Of a stretch of 64,000 bases of DNA, positions 17,402 through 26,175 are shown piece after piece. How positions within the stretch are numbered: position 1 is the first letter of the stretch; the number at the start of each line of letters is the position of its first letter. This DNA comes from Arthrobacter sp. B3I4. GTDB lineage: Bacteria; Actinomycetota; Actinomycetes; Actinomycetales; Micrococcaceae. The notes beneath the pieces are model-generated. The model did not search any database. It was given only the letters and a program-made list of their open reading frames with translations, and was not told where the DNA came from. Both the position numbers and the translations under genes were made by a program. The stretch is taken from assembly GCF_030816855.1 (NCBI RefSeq), contig NZ_JAUSYK010000001.1, forward strand, positions 558,001 through 622,000, written 5' to 3'.

Positions 17402-17659
17402 TCAGTCGTGATGCGGAACCTGGGGCCGGCTTTGCCGGTGCATGGCCGCCTCGGTAACCTGCTGGGCCTGCTGCCCGTGGACCACGTCCCGGTCCTTGGG
17501 ATGGCGGTGCTTGCCGCTGCCGTCCGGCCACGGGTGGCCGTCCTCAGGCGACGGCGGCTCCGGGCGCTTGCTCTCCGGCCCGGGGACCTCGTCCATGGAC
17601 TCCGCAAGGTGACTGGCGATCTCGGGCTCAATCTCTTCCTTCGGGTGGTGATCCGCCAT
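17402..17659 (-). CDS. Small acidic/His-rich hypothetical protein
   Basis: 85 residues starting at the ATG at 17659 after GGAGAAAGGAAGG. The sequence is hydrophilic and rich in His, Pro, Glu and Asp (MADHHPKEEIEPEIASHLAE, later PDGSGKHRHPKDRD). No domain, signal peptide or membrane segment is visible; it is probably disordered. Convergent with ligD and divergent from the acetyltransferase. Function unknown. Confidence 0.65.
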   Translation of the reverse strand: MADHHPKEEIEPEIASHLAESMDEVPGPESKRPEPPSPEDGHPWPDGSGKHRHPKDRDVVHGQQAQQVTEAAMHRQSRPQVPHHD

Positions 17660-17737
17660 GGCCCTTCCTTTCTCCGGTGAAATGAAGCGTTCCACAATCG
17701 TAGGTCCGCCGCCCGGGGATGTCTCTAGGCTGGGGGC

Positions 17738-18265
17738 ATGGACTACACGATTCGGCAGGCAGCTCCCGGGGACGCCGATGCCCTGGTCCGGATGCACACA
17801 GCCGTCCACGAGGAGTGTTACGGGCATGTTCTGCCCGCGGCGTTCTTTGCCGCCCGGCGCGCCAGCATCCAGGAGCGGACGGAACGACGCAGGCCCTACC
17901 TGGACAGCAGCGAACCGCGGATCATCGCGCTGGACGCGAGCGGCGAGATCGTTGGGTTCGCCGACGCCGGGCCCGGACGGGACGACGACCGGCCCCGCGA
18001 CCTGGAGCTGTACTCCCTCTACACCCTGGCACGCGCCTACGGCAGCGGGCTCGGCAGCGCGATGCTGAACACCGCCCTCGGGAACTCGGCCGCCTACCTC
18101 TGGGTGCTCGAAGACAACCCCCGCGCCCGGGCCTTCTACGCCAAGCACGGCTTCCGGCCCGACGGGGAACGCAAACTGCTGCCGGCGGAGTGGTCCGACC
18201 TGCCCGAGATCCGTCTCGTCAGGTCTGGCGCGCGGCGCTGGAAACCGGGCCGAGAACCGTCCTGA
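17738..18265 (+). CDS. GNAT family N-acetyltransferase
   Basis: 175 residues. The GNAT core is visible: N-terminal IRQAAPGDADAL, strand 4 with LELYSLYTLARAYGSGLGSAML (the acetyl-CoA pyrophosphate loop, here AYGSGLGSAM), and LWVLEDNPRARAFYAKHGFRPDGE near the end. It transfers an acetyl group from acetyl-CoA to an unknown amine. It stands alone between a divergent small gene and the MHS transporter. Confidence 0.85.
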   Translation: MDYTIRQAAPGDADALVRMHTAVHEECYGHVLPAAFFAARRASIQERTERRRPYLDSSEPRIIALDASGEIVGFADAGPGRDDDRPRDLELYSLYTLARAYGSGLGSAMLNTALGNSAAYLWVLEDNPRARAFYAKHGFRPDGERKLLPAEWSDLPEIRLVRSGARRWKPGREPS

Positions 18266-18533
18266 AAAGGGCCAAAAGTCCCCAAAAATGCACCGCGGCG
18301 GGCCCCGATCCGAAAAATTTTGGCGGAAAACCAAGGGAACTGCCTTCTTCCCAAGAATGACGCGGATAAATCGGGCATCGAGGCGCCGCGATGTGGCCCG
18401 CTTTAGGGGCTGAAACGGGCGATCATAGTGCACGAAAATCGGAAAAGCCACGGAAGTCGCGTAAAATTGAAGGCCTGCCCGGAGCGGGGCAGCTACAAGT
18501 CGCAAGCAAATGCCCTCCACAGGAGTTGCCAAA

Positions 18534-20123
18534 ATGCCCAAAGACCGAAGCACGACCGACTCTTCCGCTGGCGTTGTGAACGCCGCCGGAACCAACCCAG
18601 GCGCACCCAGTGGCGTTAGAAAACCCAGGCTTCGCCGCCGCCGGCTCCGCGAGTCCGACGTCAACGTCGTCGACCAGCCGATGCTCAAGAAGGCCCTTGG
18701 CGGCACCATCGTGGGCAACACCATGGAATGGTACGACGTCGGGGTGTTCGGCTACCTGATCACCACCATGGGGCCGGTGTTCCTGCCCGAGGCGGACAAG
18801 TCCGTCCAGACCCTCTTCCTGCTCGGCACCTTCGCCGCCACCTTCATCGCCCGGCCCCTCGGCGGCGTCATCTTCGGCTGGCTTGGCGACAAGATCGGCC
18901 GCCAGAAAGTCCTCGCCGCGACCCTCATGATCATGGCGGCCAGCACCTTCGCCGTCGGCCTGCTGCCCGGTTACGCCCAGATCGGAATCTGGGCCGCGGT
19001 CCTGCTGGTCCTGTTCAAGGTCATCCAAGGCTTCTCCACCGGCGGCGAGTACGCCGGTGCCACCACCTTCGTGAGCGAGTACGCCCCGGACAAACGGCGC
19101 GGATTCTTCGCAAGCTTCCTGGACATGGGCAGCTACCTTGGCTTCGCCCTCGGCGCCGCCCTCGTCTCGGTACTGCAGCTGACCCTCGGCCAGGACACCA
19201 TGGAGCAGTGGGGCTGGCGGATACCGTTCCTCGTTGCCGGGCCGCTCGGCCTGATCGCCGTTTACTTCCGGAGCAAGATCGAGGAATCGCCGCAGTTCCA
19301 GGCCACGCTGGATGCCCAGGAGAACCTGGCAAAGGACGCCAGCTCCGCCGACAGCGCCGCGTCCAAGGGCCCGGTCGGGATCGTGAAGGCCTACTGGCGC
19401 TCCATCATCGTGGCGATGATCCTGGTTGCCGCAGCCAACACCGCAGGCTACGCCCTGACGTCGTACATGCCGACCTACCTCACGGAGTCCAAGGGCTACG
19501 ACGAGCTGCACGGCACCCTGCTGACCATCCCCGTGCTGGTCATCATGAGCCTCTGCATTCCGCTGACCGGCAAGCTCTCCGACCGGATCGGCCGCCGGCC
19601 GGTGCTCTGGATCGGTGCCATCAGCACCGTCGTCCTGGCCACCCCGGCGTTCCTGCTGATCGGCATCGGCGAGATCTGGTCCACCCTGGCCGGCCTCGCG
19701 CTGATTGCCTTCCCGGTGACGTTCTACGTGGCCAACCTCGCCTCGGCCCTGCCGGCCCAGTTCCCGACGGCCAGCCGTTACGGCGCCATGGGCATCGCGT
19801 ACAACTTCTCGGTCGCCATCTTCGGCGGCACGACCCCGTTCATCGTGGCCGCCCTGATCAACGCCACCGGCAACGACATGATGCCCGCCTACTACCTGAT
19901 GGCCACGTCGGCGATCGGTGCGGTCGCCATCTACTTCCTGAAGGAATCGGCCAAGATGCCGCTGCCCGGCTCCATGCCGAGCGTGGATACCGAGGCCGAG
20001 GCCCGGGAACTGGTTGCGACGCAGGACGAAAACCCGCTGATCGACCTCGAGCACATGGACATGCCGCTGACCGCGGCTCCCGGGCACGACGGCGGCAGCG
20101 ACAAGGTCCCGACGCCGGCCTAG
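18534..20123 (+). CDS. MFS transporter, metabolite:H+ symporter (MHS/ProP-like) family
   Basis: 529 residues with about 12 transmembrane helices. The MHS signature is seen in GNTMEWYDVGVFGYL at the first helix and the MFS loop 2-3 motif in GWLGDKIGRQKVL; a second copy is GKLSDRIGRRPVLW. Members of this group (ProP, KgtP, ShiA) import osmolytes or organic acids with protons; the substrate here is not determinable. The ATG at 18534 is preferred because AGGAG lies eight bases before it; an upstream ATG at 18510 has none. The N-terminus is an unusually long (about 50-residue) Arg-rich cytoplasmic extension, and the C-terminal ~55 residues are also hydrophilic. Confidence 0.88.
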   Translation: MPKDRSTTDSSAGVVNAAGTNPGAPSGVRKPRLRRRRLRESDVNVVDQPMLKKALGGTIVGNTMEWYDVGVFGYLITTMGPVFLPEADKSVQTLFLLGTFAATFIARPLGGVIFGWLGDKIGRQKVLAATLMIMAASTFAVGLLPGYAQIGIWAAVLLVLFKVIQGFSTGGEYAGATTFVSEYAPDKRRGFFASFLDMGSYLGFALGAALVSVLQLTLGQDTMEQWGWRIPFLVAGPLGLIAVYFRSKIEESPQFQATLDAQENLAKDASSADSAASKGPVGIVKAYWRSIIVAMILVAAANTAGYALTSYMPTYLTESKGYDELHGTLLTIPVLVIMSLCIPLTGKLSDRIGRRPVLWIGAISTVVLATPAFLLIGIGEIWSTLAGLALIAFPVTFYVANLASALPAQFPTASRYGAMGIAYNFSVAIFGGTTPFIVAALINATGNDMMPAYYLMATSAIGAVAIYFLKESAKMPLPGSMPSVDTEAEARELVATQDENPLIDLEHMDMPLTAAPGHDGGSDKVPTPA

Positions 20124-20213
20124 TCCCGCCCGGCCGCTGGACGGCGGCGCCACTGGACGGTCGCGCCCATCCAGTGCCCGTCCGGCGCCCGTTCCCCAGC
20201 GCCCCGCTCTCAG

Positions 20214-20265
20214 AGGCCCGTCGCGCATGCTTTTCCGTTGGGGGAAGCACGCGCGGCGGGCCTTT
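20214..20265 (+). terminator. Terminator after the MHS transporter
   Basis: AGGCCCGTCGCGC (20214-20226) pairs with GCGCGGCGGGCCT (20251-20263) with one G-T pair; TGCTT/AAGCA pairs inside, and TTT follows. Confidence 0.7.
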
Positions 20266-20308
20266 GGCGGGTCCCGCCCGTCCCAGCCCGGAGTTTTAGG
20301 AGGTCCGC

Positions 20309-21394
20309 ATGCAGTCCCTGCGGCGGCACGCGCGCTCCCTGCACCGCCTTGGCCCGTCAAACCGCGACCACGTCTCGGCCCTGCGCGTTGCCGTCAGTGT
20401 GGCCGTGCCCTCGCTGGCGTTGCTTGCGGCCGGGCGCGCTGACCTCATCATCTACGCTGTGTTCGGCGCGCTCACGGGCATGTACGGCCGGTCAGAGCCG
20501 CACCAGCTCAGGCTCAGGCATCAACTTCACGCGGCCCTGGTCCTGGTCGGCGGGCTCTCCGTCGGCGTCCTGCTCTCGGTAAACCAGATCCACTCCTGGG
20601 CGCTCGTGGCTGTCGAGGCGGTGCTGGCCGTCGCCGGGTCGTTGTTTGCGGACAAGGTCGGGTTGAGGCCCAACGGCCCGTTCTTCGGCATCTTCGCCCT
20701 GGGGGCGTGCGCCTCCATCCCCACCGCAGTTCCATGGTTCGTGGCAGTGCTGGTCGGCGCGGCGTCTGCGGCGTTTTCCATCGCCGTCGGCTTTGGCGGC
20801 TGGCTGCGCCACCGGACCTGGGAACGCGGGGCCGGTCGCGGCGTGCCGCCGTTGCGCGGGGCCCGCCGCCGGGCAGCCTGGATCCATGCGGCACGGTATC
20901 TTGCCGCCGTCTCGGCTGCCGGCAGCATCGGCGTGCTCAGCGGCAGCGGGCACCCGCACTGGGCGATGGCCTCGGCCGCTGTTCCGCTGGCCGGGGCGGA
21001 CCTGCCGAGCAGTGTCTACCGCGGGCTGCACCGGATCGTGGGCACACTGCTGGGCCTGGTGGTGGTTGCGTTGGTGCTGTTCCCCTGGGCAGGGTCCCCG
21101 CTACGAGCCTTCCCGGGCCACGAAACCGCCGCCGTCGCGGTGCTGGTGATTGTCCTGCAGTTCACCACAGAATTGTTCATGACCCGGCACTACGGCCTCG
21201 CCATGGTGTCCTTTACTCCCGTCATCCTGCTGATGACGCAACTGGCATTCCCCGCCGACCCGCACGTTTTGGTGGCGGAGCGGGCGGCCGAGACCCTGCT
21301 GGGCGCGTGCACCGGCATCGTTGTCGTACTCCTGATCCGGCGGCGCCGCCCGGTACGGCCGCCTGGCCCCGGTAGGGAGTCCGGGGCTACTTAG
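20309..21394 (+). CDS. FUSC family inner-membrane protein
   Basis: 361 residues with two blocks of hydrophobic helices (about 25-160 and 195-345) split by an Arg-rich cytoplasmic loop, the two-repeat pattern of fusaric acid resistance/aromatic acid exporter-like proteins. Recognisable pieces are AVFGALTGMYGR in the first half and RIVGTLLGLVVVALVL in the second. FUSC proteins are thought to export aromatic or weak acids, but few are tested. TTAGGAGG precedes the ATG. The stop overlaps the convergent SDR gene by eight bases. A second FUSC protein is encoded at 40010-41137. Confidence 0.8.
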   Translation: MQSLRRHARSLHRLGPSNRDHVSALRVAVSVAVPSLALLAAGRADLIIYAVFGALTGMYGRSEPHQLRLRHQLHAALVLVGGLSVGVLLSVNQIHSWALVAVEAVLAVAGSLFADKVGLRPNGPFFGIFALGACASIPTAVPWFVAVLVGAASAAFSIAVGFGGWLRHRTWERGAGRGVPPLRGARRRAAWIHAARYLAAVSAAGSIGVLSGSGHPHWAMASAAVPLAGADLPSSVYRGLHRIVGTLLGLVVVALVLFPWAGSPLRAFPGHETAAVAVLVIVLQFTTELFMTRHYGLAMVSFTPVILLMTQLAFPADPHVLVAERAAETLLGACTGIVVVLLIRRRRPVRPPGPGRESGAT

Positions 21395-22175
21395 CGCGGC
21401 GCGGCGGCCCTGCGACGAGCCGGGCGGGCAGCACCCGTGCCGCGGCGATGAGCAGCTTGTACCGTTTGCTTGGAATGGAGACCGCTTTGCCCTTGGAGTT
21501 ATCGGCGAGGCCTTCGCGAACGACCTGTTCGGCCCTTAGCCACATCCAGCGGGGAGCCACTTCCTTGTCCATGCCCATCCGGTCGTGGAATTCGGTGTGC
21601 GTGAACCCCGGGCAGACCGCCGTCACCTGCACCCCGCGCCCGGCGTAGGCGATGTTCGCCCAGCGGCTGAAGCTGAGCAGCCAGGACTTCGCCGCGGAAT
21701 AGGTTTCCCGCGGCAGGAACGCTGCCACCGACGCCACGTTGATGACGCGTCCGGAATGCCGTTGCAGCATGCCCTGCAGTGCGGCGTGTGTGAGTTCCAT
21801 CGCCGACTCGACGTGCAGCTTCAGGTGCTGCTTTTCCTCGGCGATGTCGTTGTCCGCAAAGGAGCGCAGCAGCCCCATGCCCGCGTTGTTGACCAGGATC
21901 TCCACCGGCCGCGCGGGATCGCTCAGGCGTTCGACGACGGCGGCCACCCCGCCGTCGTCCGTCAGGTCGGCGGCCAGTACCTCCGCCTGGACGCCGTAGC
22001 TCTTCTCCAGTTCCTCCGCGGTGGCGCGCAGGCGCCTGGCATCACGGGCCACCAGGACCACGTTGTGTCCCTGCTCCGCGAGCTGCCGGGCAAACTCGGC
22101 CCCGAGGCCGGCGGTGGCGCCCGTGACCAGGGCGGTGGCGGGAGCGGCTGGCGATCCGTGTACAGGCATGTTCAT
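21387..22175 (-). CDS. Short-chain dehydrogenase/reductase
   Basis: 262 residues, classical SDR. The nucleotide-binding motif is TGATAGLG (TGxxxGxG), NNAG follows at the end of strand 4, and the catalytic pair is YSAAK. Lysine of the extended C-terminal part and GPPRRAK end suggest a soluble cytoplasmic enzyme acting with NADP(H); the Arg-rich start of the second strand (ARDARRLRATAEEL) fits NADP preference. Substrate unknown. Two further possible starts (22181, 22169) are close; no clear ribosome site decides. Confidence 0.83.
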   Translation of the reverse strand: MNMPVHGSPAAPATALVTGATAGLGAEFARQLAEQGHNVVLVARDARRLRATAEELEKSYGVQAEVLAADLTDDGGVAAVVERLSDPARPVEILVNNAGMGLLRSFADNDIAEEKQHLKLHVESAMELTHAALQGMLQRHSGRVINVASVAAFLPRETYSAAKSWLLSFSRWANIAYAGRGVQVTAVCPGFTHTEFHDRMGMDKEVAPRWMWLRAEQVVREGLADNSKGKAVSIPSKRYKLLIAAARVLPARLVAGPPRRAK

Positions 22176-22207
22176 AGCCACAGCCTAATGGCGCCGCTGG
22201 CGGGGAC

Positions 22208-23047
22208 TTAGGCCAGTGCCGGTCCCGCGGCGAGTTCTCCTCCGGCGGAGCCGTCCGCGGCCACGCAGGCAGCCGGGCTGCCCGCCGCCGCGTTGCCCGC
22301 ATCCACGTTCCCCGCGTCCACGTTGCCCGTCTCCACGCCTGTCACGCCCGGGCCGGACAGCCCCGCGTCGTCCAGGCCCAGACCGGCCAGCATCGAGTGG
22401 TTGGCGTCGGCACCGCGGTAGCGCTGCTGCAGCTCTTCCGCGGCGAGCTCGTACCAGGTGTGGGCGCCAAAGGAGGGGTTGGGGGTATCCAGGTGGCGGT
22501 AGAGCGCGTCGGCCAACTGTCCGAGCGCGGCATCAGACAGGGCCTGCACCGTGGCGGCCGGGTCTAGGGTCCCCTCGAAGTAATCGGACAGCTCCAAGCC
22601 CTCGATCAGCTCCGGGTCGCATGCAGCGGTCAAGCCGTCACCCTGCATCGCCAGGGTGGCTTCAGCTCCGGCGAGTTCGTCCACCTCCGAGATGAGAGTT
22701 CCGTGGACCCCTGCGGGGATGTCGCCTTCCAGGCCGGCGAGGACCTCCCCATCGGACCCGACGTGGAACAAGCAAATGGGCAGCTCGGCCGGCTCCCGGA
22801 GCAGGACCGGGAAGTCCTCCGTTTGGGATGCTGACAGCTGCCGGAGGTAGAGCAAAATCTCGGGGTCGAGGTGCGAGGCCCCGTGCAGGTCGATGCTGAT
22901 GTCCGAGCCGGCGGCAAGACGGCTGGCGCGCCGCATGATGTGCAACAGGGCGGGGTAGCTTGCCTGGGTCAGGCAGCCGGCGACTTCGAGGGTTACCTGG
23001 CCGGGGTCTGCATCCACACGGACTAGCACGCGAAGTTTGTGATTCAT
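22208..23047 (-). CDS. STAS-like domain hypothetical protein
   Basis: 279 residues from the ATG at 23047, which has TGGAGA upstream. The first ~90 residues look like an anti-sigma-factor-antagonist/STAS fold (LEVAGCLTQASYPALLHIMRR, then DISIDLHGASHLDPEILLYLRQL). The remainder is acidic, with ALYRHLDTPNPSFGAHTWYELAAEEL and a low-complexity Ala/Gly tail containing the repeated VDAGN pentapeptide. No kinase or anti-sigma gene is adjacent. A regulatory role is inferred from the fold only. Confidence 0.6.
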   Translation of the reverse strand: MNHKLRVLVRVDADPGQVTLEVAGCLTQASYPALLHIMRRASRLAAGSDISIDLHGASHLDPEILLYLRQLSASQTEDFPVLLREPAELPICLFHVGSDGEVLAGLEGDIPAGVHGTLISEVDELAGAEATLAMQGDGLTAACDPELIEGLELSDYFEGTLDPAATVQALSDAALGQLADALYRHLDTPNPSFGAHTWYELAAEELQQRYRGADANHSMLAGLGLDDAGLSGPGVTGVETGNVDAGNVDAGNAAAGSPAACVAADGSAGGELAAGPALA

Positions 23048-23119
23048 GGGTTCTCCAAAAGACACGTCCATGAGCCAGCTGCATAACTCAAGCTAAACCA
23101 TACGGTCTCGTCGCCCTGC

Positions 23120-23464
23120 TCACAAGCCGTCCGGCGGCTGCTCCGGCCAGTCTATGCACTGGGTGTAGGCGTCGTGTTCCCGGAGGTACCGGTAAATGTA
23201 CGGGCAGTGCGGGATGATGCGTTTGCCTGCGGCCACCGCGTCGTCCAGGGCAAAATGCACCAGCACCCGGGCAAGTCCCTTGCCCTTGTACTGCTCAGCG
23301 GTCTCAGTGTGGATGAAATCCACGTGGCCCGGCCGGTCAACGTAGCGCACCTGCACCGCGAGCACGCTGCCGACGTGCAGCTCATAGCGGTGCAACGCGT
23401 CATTGCGGACGGTCGAGACGTCCGGACCGAACGTGTCTTCAAGGCCTGCCGACTTCCCAGTCAT
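23120..23464 (-). CDS. Small GNAT-like N-acetyltransferase (YjdJ/Acetyltransf_CG type)
   Basis: 114 residues, the short GNAT subclass. It shows HRYELHVGSVLAVQVRYVDRPGHVDFIHTET followed by the acetyl-CoA loop YKGKGLARVLVHFALDDA and the conserved IIPHCPYIYRYLREH end. Members lack the N-terminal half of ordinary GNATs; their substrates are unknown. It lies 57 bases downstream of the CsoR-family gene on the same strand and may be co-transcribed with it. Confidence 0.82.
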   Translation of the reverse strand: MTGKSAGLEDTFGPDVSTVRNDALHRYELHVGSVLAVQVRYVDRPGHVDFIHTETAEQYKGKGLARVLVHFALDDAVAAGKRIIPHCPYIYRYLREHDAYTQCIDWPEQPPDGL

Positions 23465-23521
23465 GGTTCGACAGTGGCACTAAACCCCCGGCGTGGCAAT
23501 GGCCCCCCCGTGCCGTCGTGC

Positions 23522-23965
<444 letters not shown>

Positions 23966-23973
23966 CTAGGGCT

Positions 23974-24825
23974 GTGAACGCCACAAGCTTCCTGAACCCG
24001 GCTCCCGGCCGGAAAGGCGCGACCAGCGCCAAGCCCGGGCCCTGGCAACGCCTCGTCGCCCTGGGCGACTCCTTCACAGCCGGTCTCGGCGACCCTGAAC
24101 CGCGAAACCCGGGCGGCATGCGGGGCTGGGCGGATCGGATTGCCGAAGAGCTCAGCGCAGCCCGCGGGGATTTCGCTTACGCCAATCTGGCGATCAGCGG
24201 CCTCGTGCTGCAACAGATCGTGGACCAGCAGCTTGGCCCGGCGATCGCCCTGAAGCCGGATCTCATCACCCTTTCTGCCGGCGGCAATGACCTGGTCTTC
24301 CACCGTCGCGATCCGGACCGCCTCGCGGCGGCCCTGGATGAAGCGGTGGCGGTGCTCGCAGCAACCGGAGCCACCATCGTGCTCTTCACCGGGCCGGACT
24401 GGGGCGAGACCCCGGTCTTCGGCCACATCCGCGGCAAGGTGGCCGTATTCAACGAGAACATCCGGACCATTGCGGCCCGGCATCACGGGGTCATCGCTGA
24501 CCTGTGGACGATGCGGCAGCTCAGCGACCCGCGGATGTGGGACCCGGACCGGCTGCATTTTTCGCCACTGGGGCACCACACGATTGCCGGCATGGTGCTG
24601 GACACCCTGCACGTGCCGCACAGCCTGCGGCCCCTGCAGCCAAAACCTCTGCCGGACCGGAATTGGCGGGAGACCAGGGCCAGCGACCTGGCCTGGGCCA
24701 CGCACTACTTGTTGCCCTGGATGGTGCACCGCGCCCGGCCGCGCGCCGGGAACGGCCCGGCCGCCCCGAAGCGCCCAGAGGCGGGCCCCGTCTTTGGCGT
24801 ACTGGGGCAGGCAGCCCAGCCCTAG
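23974..24825 (+). CDS. SGNH/GDSL hydrolase
   Basis: 283 residues with GTG start. Block I is ALGDSFTAGLGD (nucleophile Ser), block III has SAGGNDL, and block V is DRLHFSPLGH (Asp and His). These are the four SGNH residues. No signal peptide is evident, so an intracellular esterase/lipase acting on small acyl substrates is likely. The last ~60 residues are Pro/Arg-rich. It is divergent from the CsoR-family gene. Confidence 0.85.
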   Translation: MNATSFLNPAPGRKGATSAKPGPWQRLVALGDSFTAGLGDPEPRNPGGMRGWADRIAEELSAARGDFAYANLAISGLVLQQIVDQQLGPAIALKPDLITLSAGGNDLVFHRRDPDRLAAALDEAVAVLAATGATIVLFTGPDWGETPVFGHIRGKVAVFNENIRTIAARHHGVIADLWTMRQLSDPRMWDPDRLHFSPLGHHTIAGMVLDTLHVPHSLRPLQPKPLPDRNWRETRASDLAWATHYLLPWMVHRARPRAGNGPAAPKRPEAGPVFGVLGQAAQP

Positions 24826-24900
24826 TCGGCGCTGGGTCCGTCGGCTAATCTGCAGGGACGGCCCTCCGCCGGAGACCGATGACGACCACGAGGAGCGAAG

Positions 24901-25111
24901 ATGTCTAATCACACCTACAGCATTTCTGAGATTGTCGGGACCTCGAACGAAGGCGTAGACGCCGCCATCCGGAACGGTATCTCCGAGGCATCGAAGACCG
25001 CTGCGGAACCTCGACTGGTTCGAAGTGAAGGAGATCCGGGGGCACCTCGAGAACGGCGAGGTTGCCGACTGGCAGGTGACGATCAAGCTCGGGTTCAAGC
25101 TGGAGCGCTGA
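24901..25111 (+). pseudogene. Dodecin, split by a one-base frameshift
   Basis: The gene starts [20 protein letters not shown] and is in frame up to GISEASKT at 24999; one extra base at about 25000 then moves the rest, [18 protein letters not shown] and [13 protein letters not shown], into another frame that ends at 25111. Joined, the product is 69 residues, exactly dodecin length. Dodecins are small dodecameric proteins that store flavin (here WFEV gives the flavin-stacking Trp). The inserted base is not in a homopolymer. Either a sequencing error or a recent inactivation. Confidence 0.85.
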
Positions 25112-25297
25112 CACCGCGGCGGCAGGCAGCCGACGGCGTTGGCAGTACACGCTGGCGGTCCCTGCTGCGACCTGCGCCCGGTGAAGGCGCCAGCTCTGCC
25201 GCTATTTGACGTCAAATTCAGCCGGCCCGATTCTCCAGAAATTTCTTGCCGTTCAGTGTTTTTCCAAACTTCTGTGCGCGTCGAGTGGCGTTTTGAT

Positions 25298-25313
25298 AGT
25301 AAGCATGATTAGT
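25298..25313. promoter_or_regulatory. AGTAAGCATGATTAGT motif upstream of the GlsB gene
   Basis: This 16-bp near-palindrome lies 71 bases before the ATG at 25384 and follows TTTTGAT. It matches 14 of 16 positions of the ideal palindrome suggested by the four copies in this window. Confidence 0.5.
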
Positions 25314-25383
25314 ATTAACCCAGAAGGACGAAGCGCACCCGGCAACCCGGGTGTCTCCTCAATGAAAGAGAAGGGCCAATAAA

Positions 25384-25647
25384 ATGGGTTTTTTCGCATT
25401 TCTTATTCTGGGTCTTATTGCCGGCGCAATCGCTAAGGCTATCCTGCCGGGACACCAGGGCGGTGGCTGGGTCATCACGCTGATCCTCGGCGTCGTAGGT
25501 GCACTGCTGGGCGGCCTCATCGGCAGCGCGCTCTTCGGCACCGGACTGCAGGAATTCTTCTCGCTGACCACGTGGCTGCTCGCAATCGGTGGTGCGATCA
25601 TCGTACTGCTGATCTACGGCATGATCACCAAGCGCTCGCACCGCTAA
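25384..25647 (+). CDS. GlsB/YeaQ/YmgE family stress response membrane protein
   Basis: 87 residues with three transmembrane helices and the Gly-rich pattern LGLIAGAIAKAILPG ... LGVVGALLGGLIGSALFG that defines this family (transglycosylase-associated protein). In other bacteria these genes are induced by envelope or general stress; the molecular role is unknown. It has its own terminator and shares an upstream motif with the PRC-barrel and DUF6458 genes. Confidence 0.87.
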   Translation: MGFFAFLILGLIAGAIAKAILPGHQGGGWVITLILGVVGALLGGLIGSALFGTGLQEFFSLTTWLLAIGGAIIVLLIYGMITKRSHR

Positions 25648-25661
25648 GTCGGAGTGACCGG

Positions 25662-25701
25662 AAAACCGGTCCCGGGGATTATTTCCTGGGGCCGGTTTTT
25701 T
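25662..25701 (+). terminator. Terminator after the GlsB gene
   Basis: AAAACCGG pairs with CCGGTTTT and the inner TCCC with GGGG, followed by six T residues. Confidence 0.85.
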
Positions 25702-25755
25702 GGTACCGGGCACCCCCATACCGAACTCTCAGAGCACTTAGAACAGGAGTACCGC

Positions 25756-26175
25756 ATGAAAGCCAAACTTCTTCTAGCTACCGGCCTCGCCGCAGGCTAT
25801 GTCCTCGGATCCCGTTCGGGACGGGCAGCCTACGAAAAACTGAAGACCCAGGCAACCGGCCTTTGGGAAAGCAAGCCCGTCCAGGACAAGGTGGCGGCCG
25901 CTACTGAAGCCGTCAAGGAAAAGGCACCGGAAGTTTCCGGCCAGCTCACCGAGGCCGCCCGCCGCGCGGGCACCGTCATCGGCTCGGCCGTCCGCCGCGA
26001 CGACGCAACATCCGGCGCTCCGGCCTCCACGTCGGCTCCCTCTGACGAGGGCACGTCCGCAGACAGTGCCATCCCGGCACACAGCAGCCACCCCGGAACG
26101 GCCAACCTGGGCACCTCCGGCGGCGTTCACACGGACCTCGACGCAACCCCCGACGCCGAGCCGAACAAGAACTAA
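25756..26175 (+). CDS. YtxH-like single-helix membrane protein with Ala/Ser-rich tail
   Basis: 139 residues. A short hydrophobic segment at the N-terminus (LLLATGLAAGYVLGSRSGR) resembles the start of YtxH-type proteins and of many actinobacterial stress proteins. A helical, Lys/Glu-rich segment follows, then a Ser/Thr/Ala-rich disordered tail. The ATG at 25756 is preceded by CAGGAG. It lies 108 bases behind the GlsB gene beyond a terminator. The stop overlaps the convergent methyltransferase gene by four bases. Function unknown. Confidence 0.72.
   Translation: MKAKLLLATGLAAGYVLGSRSGRAAYEKLKTQATGLWESKPVQDKVAAATEAVKEKAPEVSGQLTEAARRAGTVIGSAVRRDDATSGAPASTSAPSDEGTSADSAIPAHSSHPGTANLGTSGGVHTDLDATPDAEPNKN

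Noticed and set aside
18423..20360. Very long minus-strand frame opposite the MHS transporter
   Set aside because: It mirrors the GC-rich third positions of the transporter gene; product is low-complexity Gly/Asp/Arg with no domain.
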